Origin: Heterobilharzia americana
Lineage: Eukaryota > Platyhelminthes > Trematoda > Strigeidida > Schistosomatidae
Reading direction: 5' to 3'
Assembly (NCBI GenBank): GCA_944470555.2
Contig: OX104127.1
Span: 117,394,741-117,458,740, forward strand
Length of the DNA: 64,000 bases
Position 1 is the stretch's first letter; each line of letters opens with the position of its first letter. Positions 23,913 through 53,799 of the stretch are shown piece by piece. A program made the translations under genes and the position numbers. The notes below the pieces were generated by a model. The model was not told the DNA's origin. It was given only the letters and a program-made list of their open reading frames with translations, and did not search any database.

Positions 23913-24427
23913 AAAAATTCAGTTTGTTTGTTTGTTTATGTACTTTAGTTAGTGTGTACAACTTGTTATTTCTGATAAACTGTCAAGGTTGCTTAGATAG
24001 TTTGGTCTGCCTTTCTGATGAGTGCATTAGATAGTGTGAAGACCCTCAACTATCCACCTTTCCTTAAAGTTTGAAAATCCTTTTTGAATAATCTTAATAT
24101 TTTCAACATCAATACTGTGACTACGATAGACGGTATGAACCTCAATCGCCGATTTGATTTGTTAGTTCTCCAATTCTACAGAATTATTCGGAAGCCGTTT
24201 TGTGTAGGTAGAATCTATTTTAGCCCCAGTAATGGTTTCCCAGGGTGATTCCGCAATATAATAAACATTAAAATCGACAAAAACTAATCTGTAGACCCAT
24301 TTTTCTGTGTAGGTAAAAGGAATTCTATCTTATAACTGAACTAAGGCATTCATAAGTGGTTATCTTTCAGAAAACTGTAATTCGATGCTTTCTCAAAATC
24401 CTTCGTAATTCTCCAGTAGTATTGCAT

Positions 24428-24628
24428 ACATTATATATATTATTATCGTGTATAAACAACGTGATCTGATTTGTCTCCATTTACTATTTAAACATGCGAT
24501 AACTTGCAGGCTTTAAAGAAGTGGTATCCCCAATATCGCGAAATGTCAGAAAGTTTTCCTACCTAATTGGGATTTTAAATGCATATATATTTTTTTATAA
24601 TCCATTTACCCAATTCTCAGCTTATTTA
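24428..24628. repeat. Inverted repeat, right arm (PLE-terminal-repeat-like)
   Basis: Partner of 23540-23737. A third, partial copy in the same orientation lies at about 37975-38170 (GATTTGTCTCGTGTAAACATGCGATAACTTG). It also shares the following sequence CTATCAGGT(C/T)AAATTT, so this is a dispersed family. Confidence 0.75.
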
Positions 24629-26400
24629 ATCCTATCAGGTCAAATTTATTTCCTGAAGTCTGTAATTCACTAACGAAACAATCTTTTTCATTTTCAGTAG
24701 CTGACCTAAAGTGAGAATTTGCTTTGCAGCACTACTTAACTCCTTGGTATTGCAAATATTTTTGTTGAAATAATTCAGGAAAGCACTTAAAAGAACAAAG
24801 AATATTCTTTTCACTAAATTCTTCCTCAGGTCCTAAAATGATATGTCAATATTAGGAAATTTTGAGTCAACAGTAATGAGATTTTCTGCTGTGGTTCCTT
24901 AATAACATTATACAGTCTGGAGTTTAAGATGCTACCACTATTCTGTTCAGGCTTTTGAAGTCTGTATAAAATTGAATAAGACATAAAATTCATTTGACTT
25001 GTTTAGAGGAACATTTTTTGTCTCTGTAACTGAAAGGTGATTTCTGAAAACGAATAACCTAAAAACACTAATGTCAGCTACTGAATACAGTTTGAGACTT
25101 TTCAGAATTTAATATATCTCTTGTTGAGTAATGTAAATCAACACTAACTGTGGTCTCATAGGAGATCCTCGTTGGCTTCAGAATCACCAGATAATACATA
25201 AATAAAACAAGAAGTTAGGCAAATCAAGCTGACTTTTCCTGCCGAAGAAAAATTCCTCATCCTGGACTTCACTGTTAGTGATTTGTCAGTACACGGTTAA
25301 AAACGCAGTGAGAATGATACCGATCAGATACTGATCAGCAGCCAAGGTCATGTTGTCTGGTTGTCAACGTTGGTCAGATTCTACTAGTCACTTTAAGAAT
25401 AAAGCTACTAAGACATGCAAATTGATATCTCCTCATATCTTGTTGTATGTCAGATGGTTTGACTGCAAATAATCTTCCATCACAAGTAAGTCACCGGCCA
25501 AATACTTCAGAGACAACCTTTCTGGTCGTTACACTGGTAAACTGTAACCGAATCAATGACGCACTTTTATTCCCCTTAACGTTACAGGTGAGAATTCCAA
25601 CAGAGTACCGAAAAGCAAAGAAGCATGTACTAAGGCTTCCAGCAGATTAATTTACTTAACTATATTATGTAAGATGGGAATTGTTAGTTGTGTGTGCATG
25701 TGTGGAATCCGAAAAACCAATAAACTATGTAGGTCGAAAATAGGGTTTCTTTTTTGGACAGAAAAAATTCACCGACCAGAGAAGAATAACAAGGTACCAT
25801 TTTAAATCATTGTCTTCTCACCAATTGCTAACAAACAGAGAAAATTAAATTTCGTATAGAAAATTTCAAAAATACTTTTTTGTATTTAAATGAAGTTAGT
25901 TAACAGGAATTGACATGGTTTAATGAGGAATACAACCATCCGAATAAAGTTAAGAAGACAGGCTCAGAAGTCCCAAGTATTTAGCGATTTCAAAAGGAAG
26001 CTAAAAAGTAATATGAATAGTAACAAAGTGTTGTGCCATTTAGAACAAAAGATTACTCCGGAAGATTAACAAATAGGTTGGTCGATGATAAGTTACACAG
26101 ATTACATAATAATACAAAGACTTGATGTGAGTTGATAAACCGATCATCACGATTTTGTGCAGACAGAAAAAGGTCTAGTCAGAAGATAATGTCATCAAAT
26201 AATGGGAATAGTGAGACGTTAGGTTACAAAGGTGAAGAAACACTGACCACTAGTTCTGTTTGAACAGACAGTTTCGTTGTTATTTCAGTCCCTCAGCTTC
26301 ACTGAGCTTCAGAAGGCTGGAATTATTGTTGATTATCCTGAAGGATTCCCAGTTATCGTCTTCATTTCTTGTATTTGTATGATGCTAGGCGACTGCACCA
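24629..26400. other. Probable decayed repeat DNA, no gene recognised
   Basis: 1.8 kb between the inverted-repeat arm and the PLE fragment. The first part (to about 24690) is shared with the repeat at 38100-38170. The rest shows no motif that I can assign on either strand. Confidence 0.45.
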
Positions 26401-27260
26401 TTAAAGTACTTGTCCCTCTGATATGTAGGCTTTTTGGTACGCGTTAAAGAACTTAAGGTATCCCTTTCTGGCTGTTCTGCCAATGGTACTGCTACCACAG
26501 TTGCATGTAAACTTGCACATGCAGTTAGCGATGATATGGATAGGGAACCTGTCAACTTTCAACTGTACAAAGAAACACGTTGTTCTGCAAACAGGGATGA
26601 ATTTTGTTGCAGAATATGTCCTGTTCAATGCATCTTTAAAACTTCTATTGGTCCGCCGTGTAACGTAGTCCTTTTTGAAGTTGAGGTAAGTGAGAACTGT
26701 AATCTTCTTGAAATTATTTTTTTCGGATCCTCTATCTTTGTTGATAAACTTATACGGGCAACCACTGTCTCTCAGGATATTTTCGACGCTCAACAAATTT
26801 TGAAGAAATTTATCACCTGGGTATATTCTTCCAGTTCTATAAAGTAGTGTTTTGACCTATATTCGTTTGAAACTGGTTGCACAAAAGCTGTTGAAATATA
26901 GGTGCTGTTCATTTCGTGTACTCGTAAGATAAATGTAGCTTTTAAGTGTATGTTGCAAAATGATAAACATAAATGTGAACTCCTGACTGTTTTCATGTTC
27001 CACGGTTATGTCAACTTTTCCATGAGGATCATTGAAGAAGTATAAGAAGGAGTTTGGATGAAGTAGAATATTGCGTACGCCATATTTAATAAACACATGT
27101 CTAAAGTTTGTCGTCATTTCTTCAGCAGCATGTTTAGGCTTTGGTCTTATAAAGTATTATCGAAATGAAACAAAACATCTTTTGTCCGCATTCACAGCAA
27201 GCGTTCGAATTCCAAAATTGGGAGCGGAAAAGGGTTGGTATGCTGACACTTAATTTTAAA
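26401..27260 (-). mobile_element. Penelope-like element fragment with GIY-YIG-type C-terminus
   Basis: On the minus strand, frames run from about 27110 to 26401. They read KVDITVEHENSQEF (about 27030), then LKSYIYLTSTRNEQHLYFNS and a fragment like SFKRI, which is the post-YVDD region of PLE RT. This continues into VENILRDSGCPYKFINK (about 26780) and DYVTRRTNRSFKDALNRTY (about 26660). The end, CMCKFTCNCGSSTIGRTARK (about 26520-26460), is the Cys-rich run leading into a GIY-YIG endonuclease, with STIGRT in place of SYIGRT. The last 131 codons are open. This copy is more conserved than the + strand PLE at 18950. Confidence 0.8.
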
Positions 27261-28683
27261 ATTCTCTTGAAAAGGGATCTTCACGAACAAAGAAATCATA
27301 TAGAATGAAATTTTACCTTGACTGTGAGCATACTTCAAAGGTTGAAACATGCATGTACCCATCAAATAATTTATAACTAATCTGTCTGTCAGTTAATAAT
27401 ATTAAAATAATTCTATTTGACTTTCTAGATTATCAATTCATCCACTATATAGTGAATACAGTTGGTTCACTAGGCATGATATATTTACTATTCAGCAAAA
27501 CGTTAGCCTTGTTGTTTGGCTTTTATCAACACTTAAACGATACCTGATTGTGCGAAAGAAAGTTGTATGCAGGTGGTGAGTGATAAAAAGATCATGCTTA
27601 TTCACGTTTTAAGATCACATTTCAGTGAAATATTATGAATCATATACCCAGTTAGTAACGAAAGCAATTGTTGATTGATCATGTCTTATGATAAAATGCT
27701 GATTTATTTACTGACTGGCTGCACCCAGGTTATGGGTATTCGCGAAACACACGTTGCAAAACTCACGAAACTACCAAATGACTTACTTCAGAGTTGATGA
27801 AATGAATCACTTTTAATATAAAAGAGGCGCAAGGCTCCAAACAATCAATCATCGGTACCAGTGAGATCACTAGGCAGTTTATTAGTATAAGTAGCCTATT
27901 TCGTTTATTACGATAAGGTTGTTCATAATCGACACGTAAACACTAAGCTTGCATTTAGACGAAACGTTAAGCTTCGAAAATAGTTGAAGCTGAATAATTG
28001 TTTTCCTCATTAAACCCTTACTTAATAGTAGCTTTCTCAACCAGACTAAAAATAACCAGTTGAGAAGACTAACCAGTAGACGACTAGTTTGTTGCTGTTT
28101 TTGAGTCGAAGATTTCTATATAAACATAAAAAGTACTTAAAACAGGTGTGAATGAAGAAATAGGAAATGCAATCATATCCATTACCCAATTATTTCAGAT
28201 TCCCAATATAGGGAAACTTTTCTGCATTTGAGCCTAGATGCATTACTGATGGATCTTCCGAACGCAAAACAGAATGACGGTCTACTCCCTTGTAGATATG
28301 CCAAGCATAAAATTATGTCATTAGTTTGTAATGATCTGTTGTTGTGGGATAGAAAGTAAAGGCCACCGATTGCGTAATTCTGTTTTGTCATGCATTCTAT
28401 CTGGTAGTTTCAGCAGTCCCAGTTTATTGATGTGCCTTCAGCATTTAGTTAGCTTACAAGCTGAACTCGCGTCTTTCATCCTTGCTATCTTAACGAATAT
28501 AAATGTATTAAGGGGATGAGTCGAATTAGTTAATTGGAGTGTGCAAAGCTCCTGCTCGGAATACAAACCAGTAGCAAACAAATGATCTTTTTCAGATTCC
28601 AAGTAGTGTCATGATTTACTTATCAATAGAAAATAGATCACTTCACTTATGTCAGTTAACAGTGGACATGTTCGGCAATTCTG

Positions 28684-28780
<97 letters not shown>

Positions 28781-30291
28781 CAAGCCAGGATGCATCAAAA
28801 TGAAAGGTCAGCAAATAAGGAATAAAGTATTCATAGTTTCAGAAAGCTAAGAAAAGTGAATAAAAAAGAGTGAAATGTTGATGAAATTCAATGTGCTGTG
28901 TAAGATGATAACGTGTGAATACATCTGAGCCATTGTAGTCGATTCCCAGCCATGTCACCTAGAGTCTCCAAACATTGGTTTCAGTTATCAGGTTAACCTC
29001 AACCACGATGTCTACATTTCCCTAAGTGGCTCAGATCGACATTCAACGTTTTCCTGAACTTATGCTTCACAAAGATGAAGTACTTAGTGCTTATAGGTAA
29101 TGAAGAAGAAGCTTTAAACTTAGGTCAGGTGCTTACTGACGTGCTGACAAGCACGAAATCTGGGTTATAAAACTGCCCGTTGATTGCACCCAAGCACCTA
29201 ACAACCACCGAAGGTAAATCACTGTGATAAGTCTTCCACTTTGGTATGCACATGGAATAATTAATGGAATCCCATAAGCATTTTAGCTGGATCGTACGAA
29301 ACTGTTTACCGTACAATGAGTAATCTCACTGTTTTTGTTAACATAAAGTGACAGCAACAGAAAACCAATTAAAATAAGTTTTAAAATTTATGAACAGTAT
29401 GGTAAGTTATTCATATGAACAAGTGAAAAAGCCAGTTCCATTTCTCGACACTACAGCTATGTCTGACGAAAAGAAAATTTCTTAGGATACTCTAAATTTG
29501 GGTACAGATGAAATTTCACTAGGTTCAGCATGTTGATATAACGACAGTTGCGTCAAACTTTTAAAATTCCATACTTATACGAACTATCGGAAATAAAGTT
29601 AGTTGTCTTCAGACAGCAGAAATATATGACTCATATATTATAAGCTCAATAGATAGCATATTGCTAAGCAACAAGTCTTTGTTCACTTGTTCTAGCATAG
29701 AAAGAGCCTAGAAACTACCATGAGCATGATGATAATTTAAATTTATCGTATAAATGATAATGACCGATCAGCGTAAAATCAAAAATATCATGCATACATT
29801 TTCGTTATTATTCGCTGAGAAAGGGATAAAAAAGAAAGGAAATGTTTCGTGTTTATTTACCAATCGAATATTCTATTGTTTAACAATGCTAAATTCTAGA
29901 AATTGTTCTATTCATATAATAGAAAGGAGTTTCTGTTCCGTATTACCTACAGATTTTAATCTGTAACTATGGTTTTAGCTCGAAAAGAATGAAATTTACT
30001 GAACATGTAAACAACAAATAAAGTATAAATTGAACTAATGAATGATATTTCACTTGCTTATACGATTAATTCTCTTTTATTCACTTTATTTGGTTCGAAC
30101 TGGCAAATATTTTACTATGGGTCAACTACTGGACATTGATGATACTAATCATTTCTGCGATACCTTCATATAAATGTAAAGAAGGTTAGCCATTTGTTAT
30201 TGAACAGATGAGTTCATTTACATCTGTTTATTTACCTTACATACATAGTGAGTTTCTTCAACATATAGATGTAAATATTCACGTATAAATA
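27261..30291. other. Intergenic DNA upstream of the cathepsin gene
   Basis: No gene was recognised in 3 kb. It contains the long AT microsatellite at 28687-28779. The segment near 27715-27790 weakly resembles 49840-49920 and may be a low-copy repeat. The promoter of the cathepsin gene should lie toward the right end, but no firm core element can be named. Confidence 0.5.
28687..28779. repeat. (AT)n microsatellite, ~93 bp
   Basis: The longest dinucleotide run in the window. It would read as a poly(Ile-Tyr) frame, which is an artefact. Confidence 0.97.
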
Positions 30292-47694
<17,403 letters not shown>

Positions 47695-48020
47695 ATATTC
47701 CTATTGTTTTCATCAAACAAATATTGAAACATTGAATGAACCAAGTGTGCAAACTTTAAAAACAAGTCAATGGCGTAAATTCGCTCTACTCGAATTTTTC
47801 TTGTTCTTTTTTCTTTTTATTTAGTTAGCTGTAATAGTGAAATACGCTTATTACTTTTTCATTTGTAAACACCATACTTCTCCTGATTCGATCCTTTGTG
47901 GACCGAAAGCAATTCTAATTAATGCTATGAGTGAATTTCTGTTGTCATTTATTCCACTACTGTCACCTATCTAGTGATACTTCCTTTATTATTATCAAAA
48001 TGTATGATATGTTTGCGCTG

Positions 48021-48026
48021 AATAAA
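48021..48026 (+). terminator. Cathepsin polyadenylation signal AATAAA
   Basis: The only AATAAA in the first 330 bp after the stop. The implied 3' UTR of about 350 nt is reasonable. Confidence 0.65.
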
Positions 48027-48189
48027 TATGCATTTAAGTCTGTTATTTCCACACAAATTAATGGAAGTTAGGATACCCAGAGAGATATGAGTTTCTCCTC
48101 GACTCCAGGTATACTTGACTGAAGAATGTCAGTAAGCGTGAAATCTATTTCCAGGATGATAAATAACGGACATTTATGAATAGTGTAAA

Positions 48190-48430
48190 CACACGATAGT
48201 CAGGCAAGACCCTTGGTGATTGAAGTGAAAGCAAGACTTGGTCAGCAGGTCAGGCATATGGCTCACATGGTAAAGCGTGAAGCCGGCAGTCTGGAGGTCG
48301 CTTGTTCGAATCCTGCCACGACCTAGGTTTTCATTTCATTTTCAGTCACTAACAACTACCACTAATGCCAGCCTTCCAAACCGTGACTCTACCAGGTAGT
48401 CTTATCAAGAATTCTGACCAATATACTGTA
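48190..48430 (+). mobile_element. tRNA-derived SINE copy
   Basis: It opens CCCTTGGTGATTGAAGTGAA then TTGGTCAGCAGGTCAGGC. There is an A box TGGCTCACATGG (48259-48270), a B box TGTTCGAATCC (48303-48313), and the tail TTTTCATTTCATTTTCAGTC to about 48425. The head differs from that at 23113, so the copies may derive from different subfamilies or have diverged. Confidence 0.72.
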
Positions 48431-51400
48431 ACCATTCAACCTGGGACAAGGTGAAGTATTTTACCGTCGTACTTGATCAGTCAAGTTCAGTTTTTCTTTG
48501 AACTCGACATACCAAGAATCCTTAAACAAAAAGTAGATATTCATTTGTTAGGCTTCAATGAAATAACGTCAGGTGAAATTGATAACAAAAAGAGCGATAT
48601 AATTTACTCGATATAACACAACAAAACAAATATCTGTTTACCTTTAACCTGAATAAAAATGAAATGTAGACCGATCTCACTGTTCCGAGAATATGATGAA
48701 TCCAAGGTTTGTTCAGCAAATTCTAGTCAACATTCTGGATGACAATGTAAAGGGTCTGTATACCGTGAAGCAGGGTTAGTAGTCAATCATAAAGTATTAC
48801 ATTTATTATAAACTCCATTTCACATTCTTGACAGTTTCCACAAAATTTAAAATAAATGCTAAAAGCAGCTAATTGCTGAGGAAGTCAAAAGAGTGCCATA
48901 AAATGTTTCTTATGAATACTGAATGAAATAATGATAATTATTATTTTTATCACCATCATGATGATGAGTTTGGTGGATAAATATGCAACTACACACTAAC
49001 AATTTATCTTTATGGAGAAGATTTATGAAAATACATTTTAAGCAAAGGACTACGAAACCACTACAGCTACACTGCATGTGCTATCTCCTAATGTTATGCG
49101 GTTTTGTTCTATATATTCACAAGGTTTTAAGGTTTTCAGATTACTGTGGGAAATTGATGACCTTTAATTCGAACATTTATTGTTTAGTTAGTTTGAAATC
49201 TAATCTATGAAGTCTACATAGTAAGACTGTACTCCTTTGTAGGATTTCGACGTCGCTTTTCATATTGCTTTCTAGCCCATATAACTTTTTTCAAATGTTT
49301 CTTTCAGGACATTCGTAACAACCATGCCTTGAATACTTATAATTTTAGCATTTATTTTATGTATCAATATCGTTTTTCAATTGAGATTGATTTTGTTTAT
49401 TTGTACTAGATGCTGACTGAATTAATCGGCAGGAACTTATCGAATTTATCTTTCACTTCTGACTTTATGGCTGTATTGTAAATATTCTTGGTTTCTAAGC
49501 CTCAAGATTTTTCTAAGCATAAGGCATATAGCATCTGAGTAAAGCTAAGTTCATATCCGTTCATATATTTTAGCTTAAGATAGAAGCTACCCCATGTAGT
49601 CTCTGTTGCGTATAATAGCTCTCAGAAATATATTAATTGAAATTAATTTTGTTCACTTGTGTTGGATAATGGTCACCGAAATTCGCTATTACTTTTCCAA
49701 ATTTTACTTCTATAACATCTTGGTTTTCTTATAGTTATCATCTTTCGTAAAGATATCCGCTGGCTATATGACTCATCATATGAAATTTAGTTTGTTTATT
49801 GCTGAATTAAGTTCCTCTTCGATTAACCAGCTACACCCAAGTTCTGAGTCGTTAAATGTATATATAGTTGGGATCGTGAACTTGCGAAACCCTATGGCCA
49901 TATACAACAAGATGCTTCTCTCTTCTTGAAGTATGATTTTTGTGAATGAAGTGACTCACAAAAGAATAATTATCAGTTTCATCAATATGCTTTCCTTCCC
50001 AAAGATCAAACTTTCGCATTTGAAAACATCATATCACAAGTTAATTTCAGCACTCAGTTAGTTTATTCATTACCTACAAGAGTTATGTTTGAATGCAAGC
50101 TTTTTTCAAATGTAAGTAGTGCAGCCGCAGTGTGGACTTCACATCCACTTTTTCTAATTCACTTTTAAAGTTGCTATTTCTCAGAGAGTATTTACAGATT
50201 TCTAGATTTTCTCTTCAGCAAATATTTATATTTCTGTAATTAGGTGTTGTCATCAAACACTATGTGTGAAATACTTAGAGATTAGGAAACTGTTTATTCT
50301 GGGTAGCCTCGACAGAAATATATTACCAAAATAAATCCATAATATCTTTTTAACGTTTTATGCATCAGTAATGTCTTCATTTTCATATTTTTTACGTTTA
50401 CCATTTTAAATATGGTGACAAATCCATCAATATTACTTAAACAGATTTCTTCTAAATATGTATGGAGAGAGACAGAGAATATATTGTTAATTCAATCCAC
50501 CTTCCTGCATTTCAAATGTTAACACACCAATTCTTCTAATTTTCTTTTAACAGTTTATTGCAGAAAGGCAGTAAAATGGTTATGCTCACGAAATTATGTT
50601 ATTCTTGTTCTACTCAAATTATTAAGGTGGACTTTATGAATGGAATGTAACGAGAACTGAGTTTGAAAATAGCTTTAAGTGTACTAAAAATAGGGAGTAG
50701 AACGACTGGTTGGATACTTACATTATAATTCGCCGGTTAACCGTTGAAACTCAATAATTACTATGAAACCAAAAGTTATTGTTCTTACTGAATGAAGAAA
50801 TGCATTGCTGGTAAATTAGATCCCCCCAAAAATATTGGCACTTAAGTATAAGACAGTGCATGTGTTTATAAAACTATTTGAGGATGTCATTCAGTATTCA
50901 CATCAGTTGGATGAAGATTACCTTGATAATAAGTGCACCTTAATCAAGGTGAAGCAGAGGGAGAAAGTGAACATGAGAAAAAAAAATACGATATTTGTTG
51001 GCTGAATTTGAATATACAGCAGGCTATCGAATTTCTGGGCTATGGTCAAAGTTTGGAGTTTATCTGGTTTATCGGTGAACTTAAAGTATTCACAATTATT
51101 TTTACATACACAGAGAAATATTTTCTCAAGTTCCCATGCCCAATACCGAATACTCGTAATAAGTTCACACTTAAGAGAAGGTAAACAAACGGATATGAAC
51201 TTAGACAACGTATGTTTTTTTCTTCGACGTATCCTAGTCCGTCAACACCAACAACACATACAACAATGACGAGGAAAGCTGAAGACAAAAGACTTGAGAC
51301 TGAAACGTTGTTTCTGAGTATATCAGCCAATGTCAAATACACGCAAACAAAGTTAGTTGTCATCGAAATCTTATATTGGTAAATAAAACTAGTTACCTTA

Positions 51401-51700
51401 AAGGCTTACTTGGTAACTGATGAAATAATCAGTTAGGTTGCACTATTTTGGCTTGAAAGGTAGTTTATCATAGAGTAAAGAAATGTATCAAACAATCACT
51501 TCCCTTTATAAACTCTGAGACTCAAAACTAATACTTCATACACACCTAGATATACACCATTTTAAGATAAATTATTAGCATTAAGAAAACCAAAAGCTGT
51601 ACATAAAGGCAAAGGAAACATAGAGAAGGAGAAAGAGATTAGTCATCAAAGAGGTAGTCTTGGAAACTTTTAATTGTAGAGGAGATAATAAAACTACAGC
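48431..51700. other. Unassigned AT-rich DNA
   Basis: 3.3 kb with no recognisable gene or element. Overlapping short open frames near 50918-51363 on both strands lack conserved features. A GAAACG-containing segment near 51290 resembles junctions of schistosome repeats, but nothing firm can be said. Confidence 0.5.
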
Positions 51701-51789
51701 ATACTGGTCACTGATCTTGCTACTGAGCCAAATTTGCTCTCATCTTCAGCCTCTGATCTGCATCGGCTTTGAGACTCCCACCCATGGAG

Positions 51790-52380
51790 TCATAAGGCGC
51801 TCACAGATGCTAGTCTGACATATCCATCCTTCATTCTTAGGTTCTGTGCCAAACACTGATCTCCTCTCTTTTTCTTGAAATCAGTTGCAGTGCCATCGAA
51901 AGTGAAACTATGAGAGCCGCTGGCAGAACACTCGTAACTAATGACCAAGACACCAAGCACAGTGTTTCCAGATGACTTTACCTCATCAATGACTATCATA
52001 CCCGAACTCACCTCACCTCGCCTAAAAACCAACTAAGTGGTGTTACATTGAAATGCTAACAGTTTTACTAGAACAACAGCAGCTGAAAACACAGACAGAC
52101 ATAATATCTTAAGCTTACAGGAACCAGATTCCACAGGCGTAACAAATATATGTCGGAAGCGATGCATTGTGAATATGTGCTCAGTGCATCCACGATTTGA
52201 CAAAACCCCGGCCTGCTCACAAGGGATCGGTTTTTCAAACGTTTTGAGGAGTCTAAAAATAATGATTGCAGCCAGTATTTTAGATGTTACTGGTTGAGGA
52301 TTGATACTCAGGTGATTGTCATAAAGTGCATACACCAGTTTTCGAGATGGTACGACAGTGGTTTCACGTCAGAGTTACCG
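51790..52380 (-). mobile_element. Non-LTR retrotransposon fragment (RT), minus strand
   Basis: The minus-strand frame at 52335-52033 reads PVTSKILAAIIIFRLLKTFE, then KPIPCEQAGVLSNRGCTEHIF. This is the RT block usually seen as SK.L..I...R....E..I...QAGF..GRGC.D.IF in schistosome non-LTR elements. The neighbouring open frame 52032-51790 could be further element sequence but shows no diagnostic motif. No element ends were found. Confidence 0.65.
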
Positions 52381-53326
52381 AATATTTTTGTCTACTGTGC
52401 TCTCTCAAACTATCTGTTTATACTACTGACTTCGGTCTCAACTTCATCCTCAAAATGAATCAACTGTAAGTTACCTGAATTAGCTGCCTTGTACAACCTT
52501 AGTACCTGGAATTCCTATGGGACCTCCATTTATTTAGGTGCATCAATATTAACTCATCATACAGTACAAAACATTGAAGCCAATGTTTTCGAGGCTGTAT
52601 GTCAGCTGGATTGTCTAGAAGTGCTCCTTTCAGGTTCCTACGAAACTGTAGAATGACGTGTCATTAACATCATGGACCATCTCACTGATATAAGGCTTCT
52701 TGTTGCCTGTGGCTTGAGTAAGCTGAAACAGCCTCCAACTTTTGTCGTATGCAGCTACTGTTTCCGTCTCACTGGTTTTGTTTCATCATCAGGTCTTGCA
52801 GGGATTAATCAGATATTGTGTGATGCATCACAAAATGGAAACATCTACAACGTTGTACTCGATGTCTTCTGTAATAAACCGGGGAGAGTCTAAAAATACA
52901 GTGCAAATTAGCAGGAAGTTTTTGGAAGCTGCAATCAGCTTTGCTTATTTTATTTATGGCATCCTGAAAGTGCAGCAAGCGTGTATTTACAATATCTGAA
53001 GGTTAGACAGCTAGTCCGGAATCTAGCTATGCTTGATGCTTAGTTTCAACCAATCTACTCAGGTCAGCCCGTTTAAGAAACCAATTTTGAAGACTACCAA
53101 AACGAAAGATGAACTTGGCCTGCACTAAAGCGTTACAATTCTAGAGACTTGTCGCAGAATGAGCTGTTGTTTTGAATTTTCCCTTGCCATTGGCAGGTGG
53201 TCGCAATATTACTCGCTGAAGCTCAAACTCCAGCTACAGAAGGAGGACTCCAGTTAGCACAATAGCACTGGCTAGCCGTTAGATAAGAAAGGTTCCAATC
53301 CAGTCGAAGCTGATCTTTTTTATCTT

Positions 53327-53671
53327 TGTAGCGTCATACACTTCCCCAAAATCAATAGCCTAGGGTTTGACGACTTTCGACATTGATGCTGACCTTGATA
53401 GTTTAACTGGACTCGCTAAGCTGAAGGCACCCGGTCAAGCATCCTCGCCATTTGGCACGCTGTCGTGTTACGTTGCATTGCTCGTATTCGACTCTCTAGC
53501 CAGTTAGTTGGAACGCATCGGTATTTTGGCATAACCATCCAAATATACTATTCCATCCGACTACGCTATCGTGTTCTTCCTTGGTCTCGTATTCGTGGGT
53601 ATATAACAAGTTCGAATAATTAGTGATTGGTCTTTGCGTCTGTCAAGTTCGCACCAGGACAAATCCTAAAT
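53327..53671 (+). repeat. 5' LTR
   Basis: Starts TGTAGCGTCATACACTTCCC. The end is inferred from the adjoining primer site. A TATATAA box lies at 53600-53606, suitably about 30 bp before a plausible start of the transcript. Confidence 0.8.
53600..53606 (+). promoter_or_regulatory. LTR TATA box (TATATAA)
   Basis: Located 65-70 bp before the primer site in the 5' LTR, consistent with the U3 promoter of a gypsy-type element. Confidence 0.55.
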
Positions 53672-53689
53672 TGGTGAGCCCGACGTGAT
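53672..53689 (+). promoter_or_regulatory. Primer-binding site, tRNA-Trp type
   Basis: TGGTGAGCCCGACGTGAT differs by one base from the classical tRNA-Trp primer site (C instead of G at position 7). It lies directly after the 5' LTR. Confidence 0.88.
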
Positions 53690-53799
53690 CACATATCCCG
53701 ACCAATAACAAGTATTGAATTGGTGAGCCTGTTCCATTTTATATTTGTTTATTGTTTTCATTTCGATAACATTTATATATCCATTTACTACACTTTCTC

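Noticed and set aside
28611..28850. 79-codon frame with a long Ile-Tyr run
   Set aside because: Artefact of the AT microsatellite.
48250..48330. Second tRNA-like sequence
   Set aside because: Same SINE family context; not a stand-alone tRNA gene.
51046..51363. 105-codon minus frame with hydrophobic stretches overlapped by three other frames
   Set aside because: No family motif, no splice or start context, AT-rich region; probably chance.
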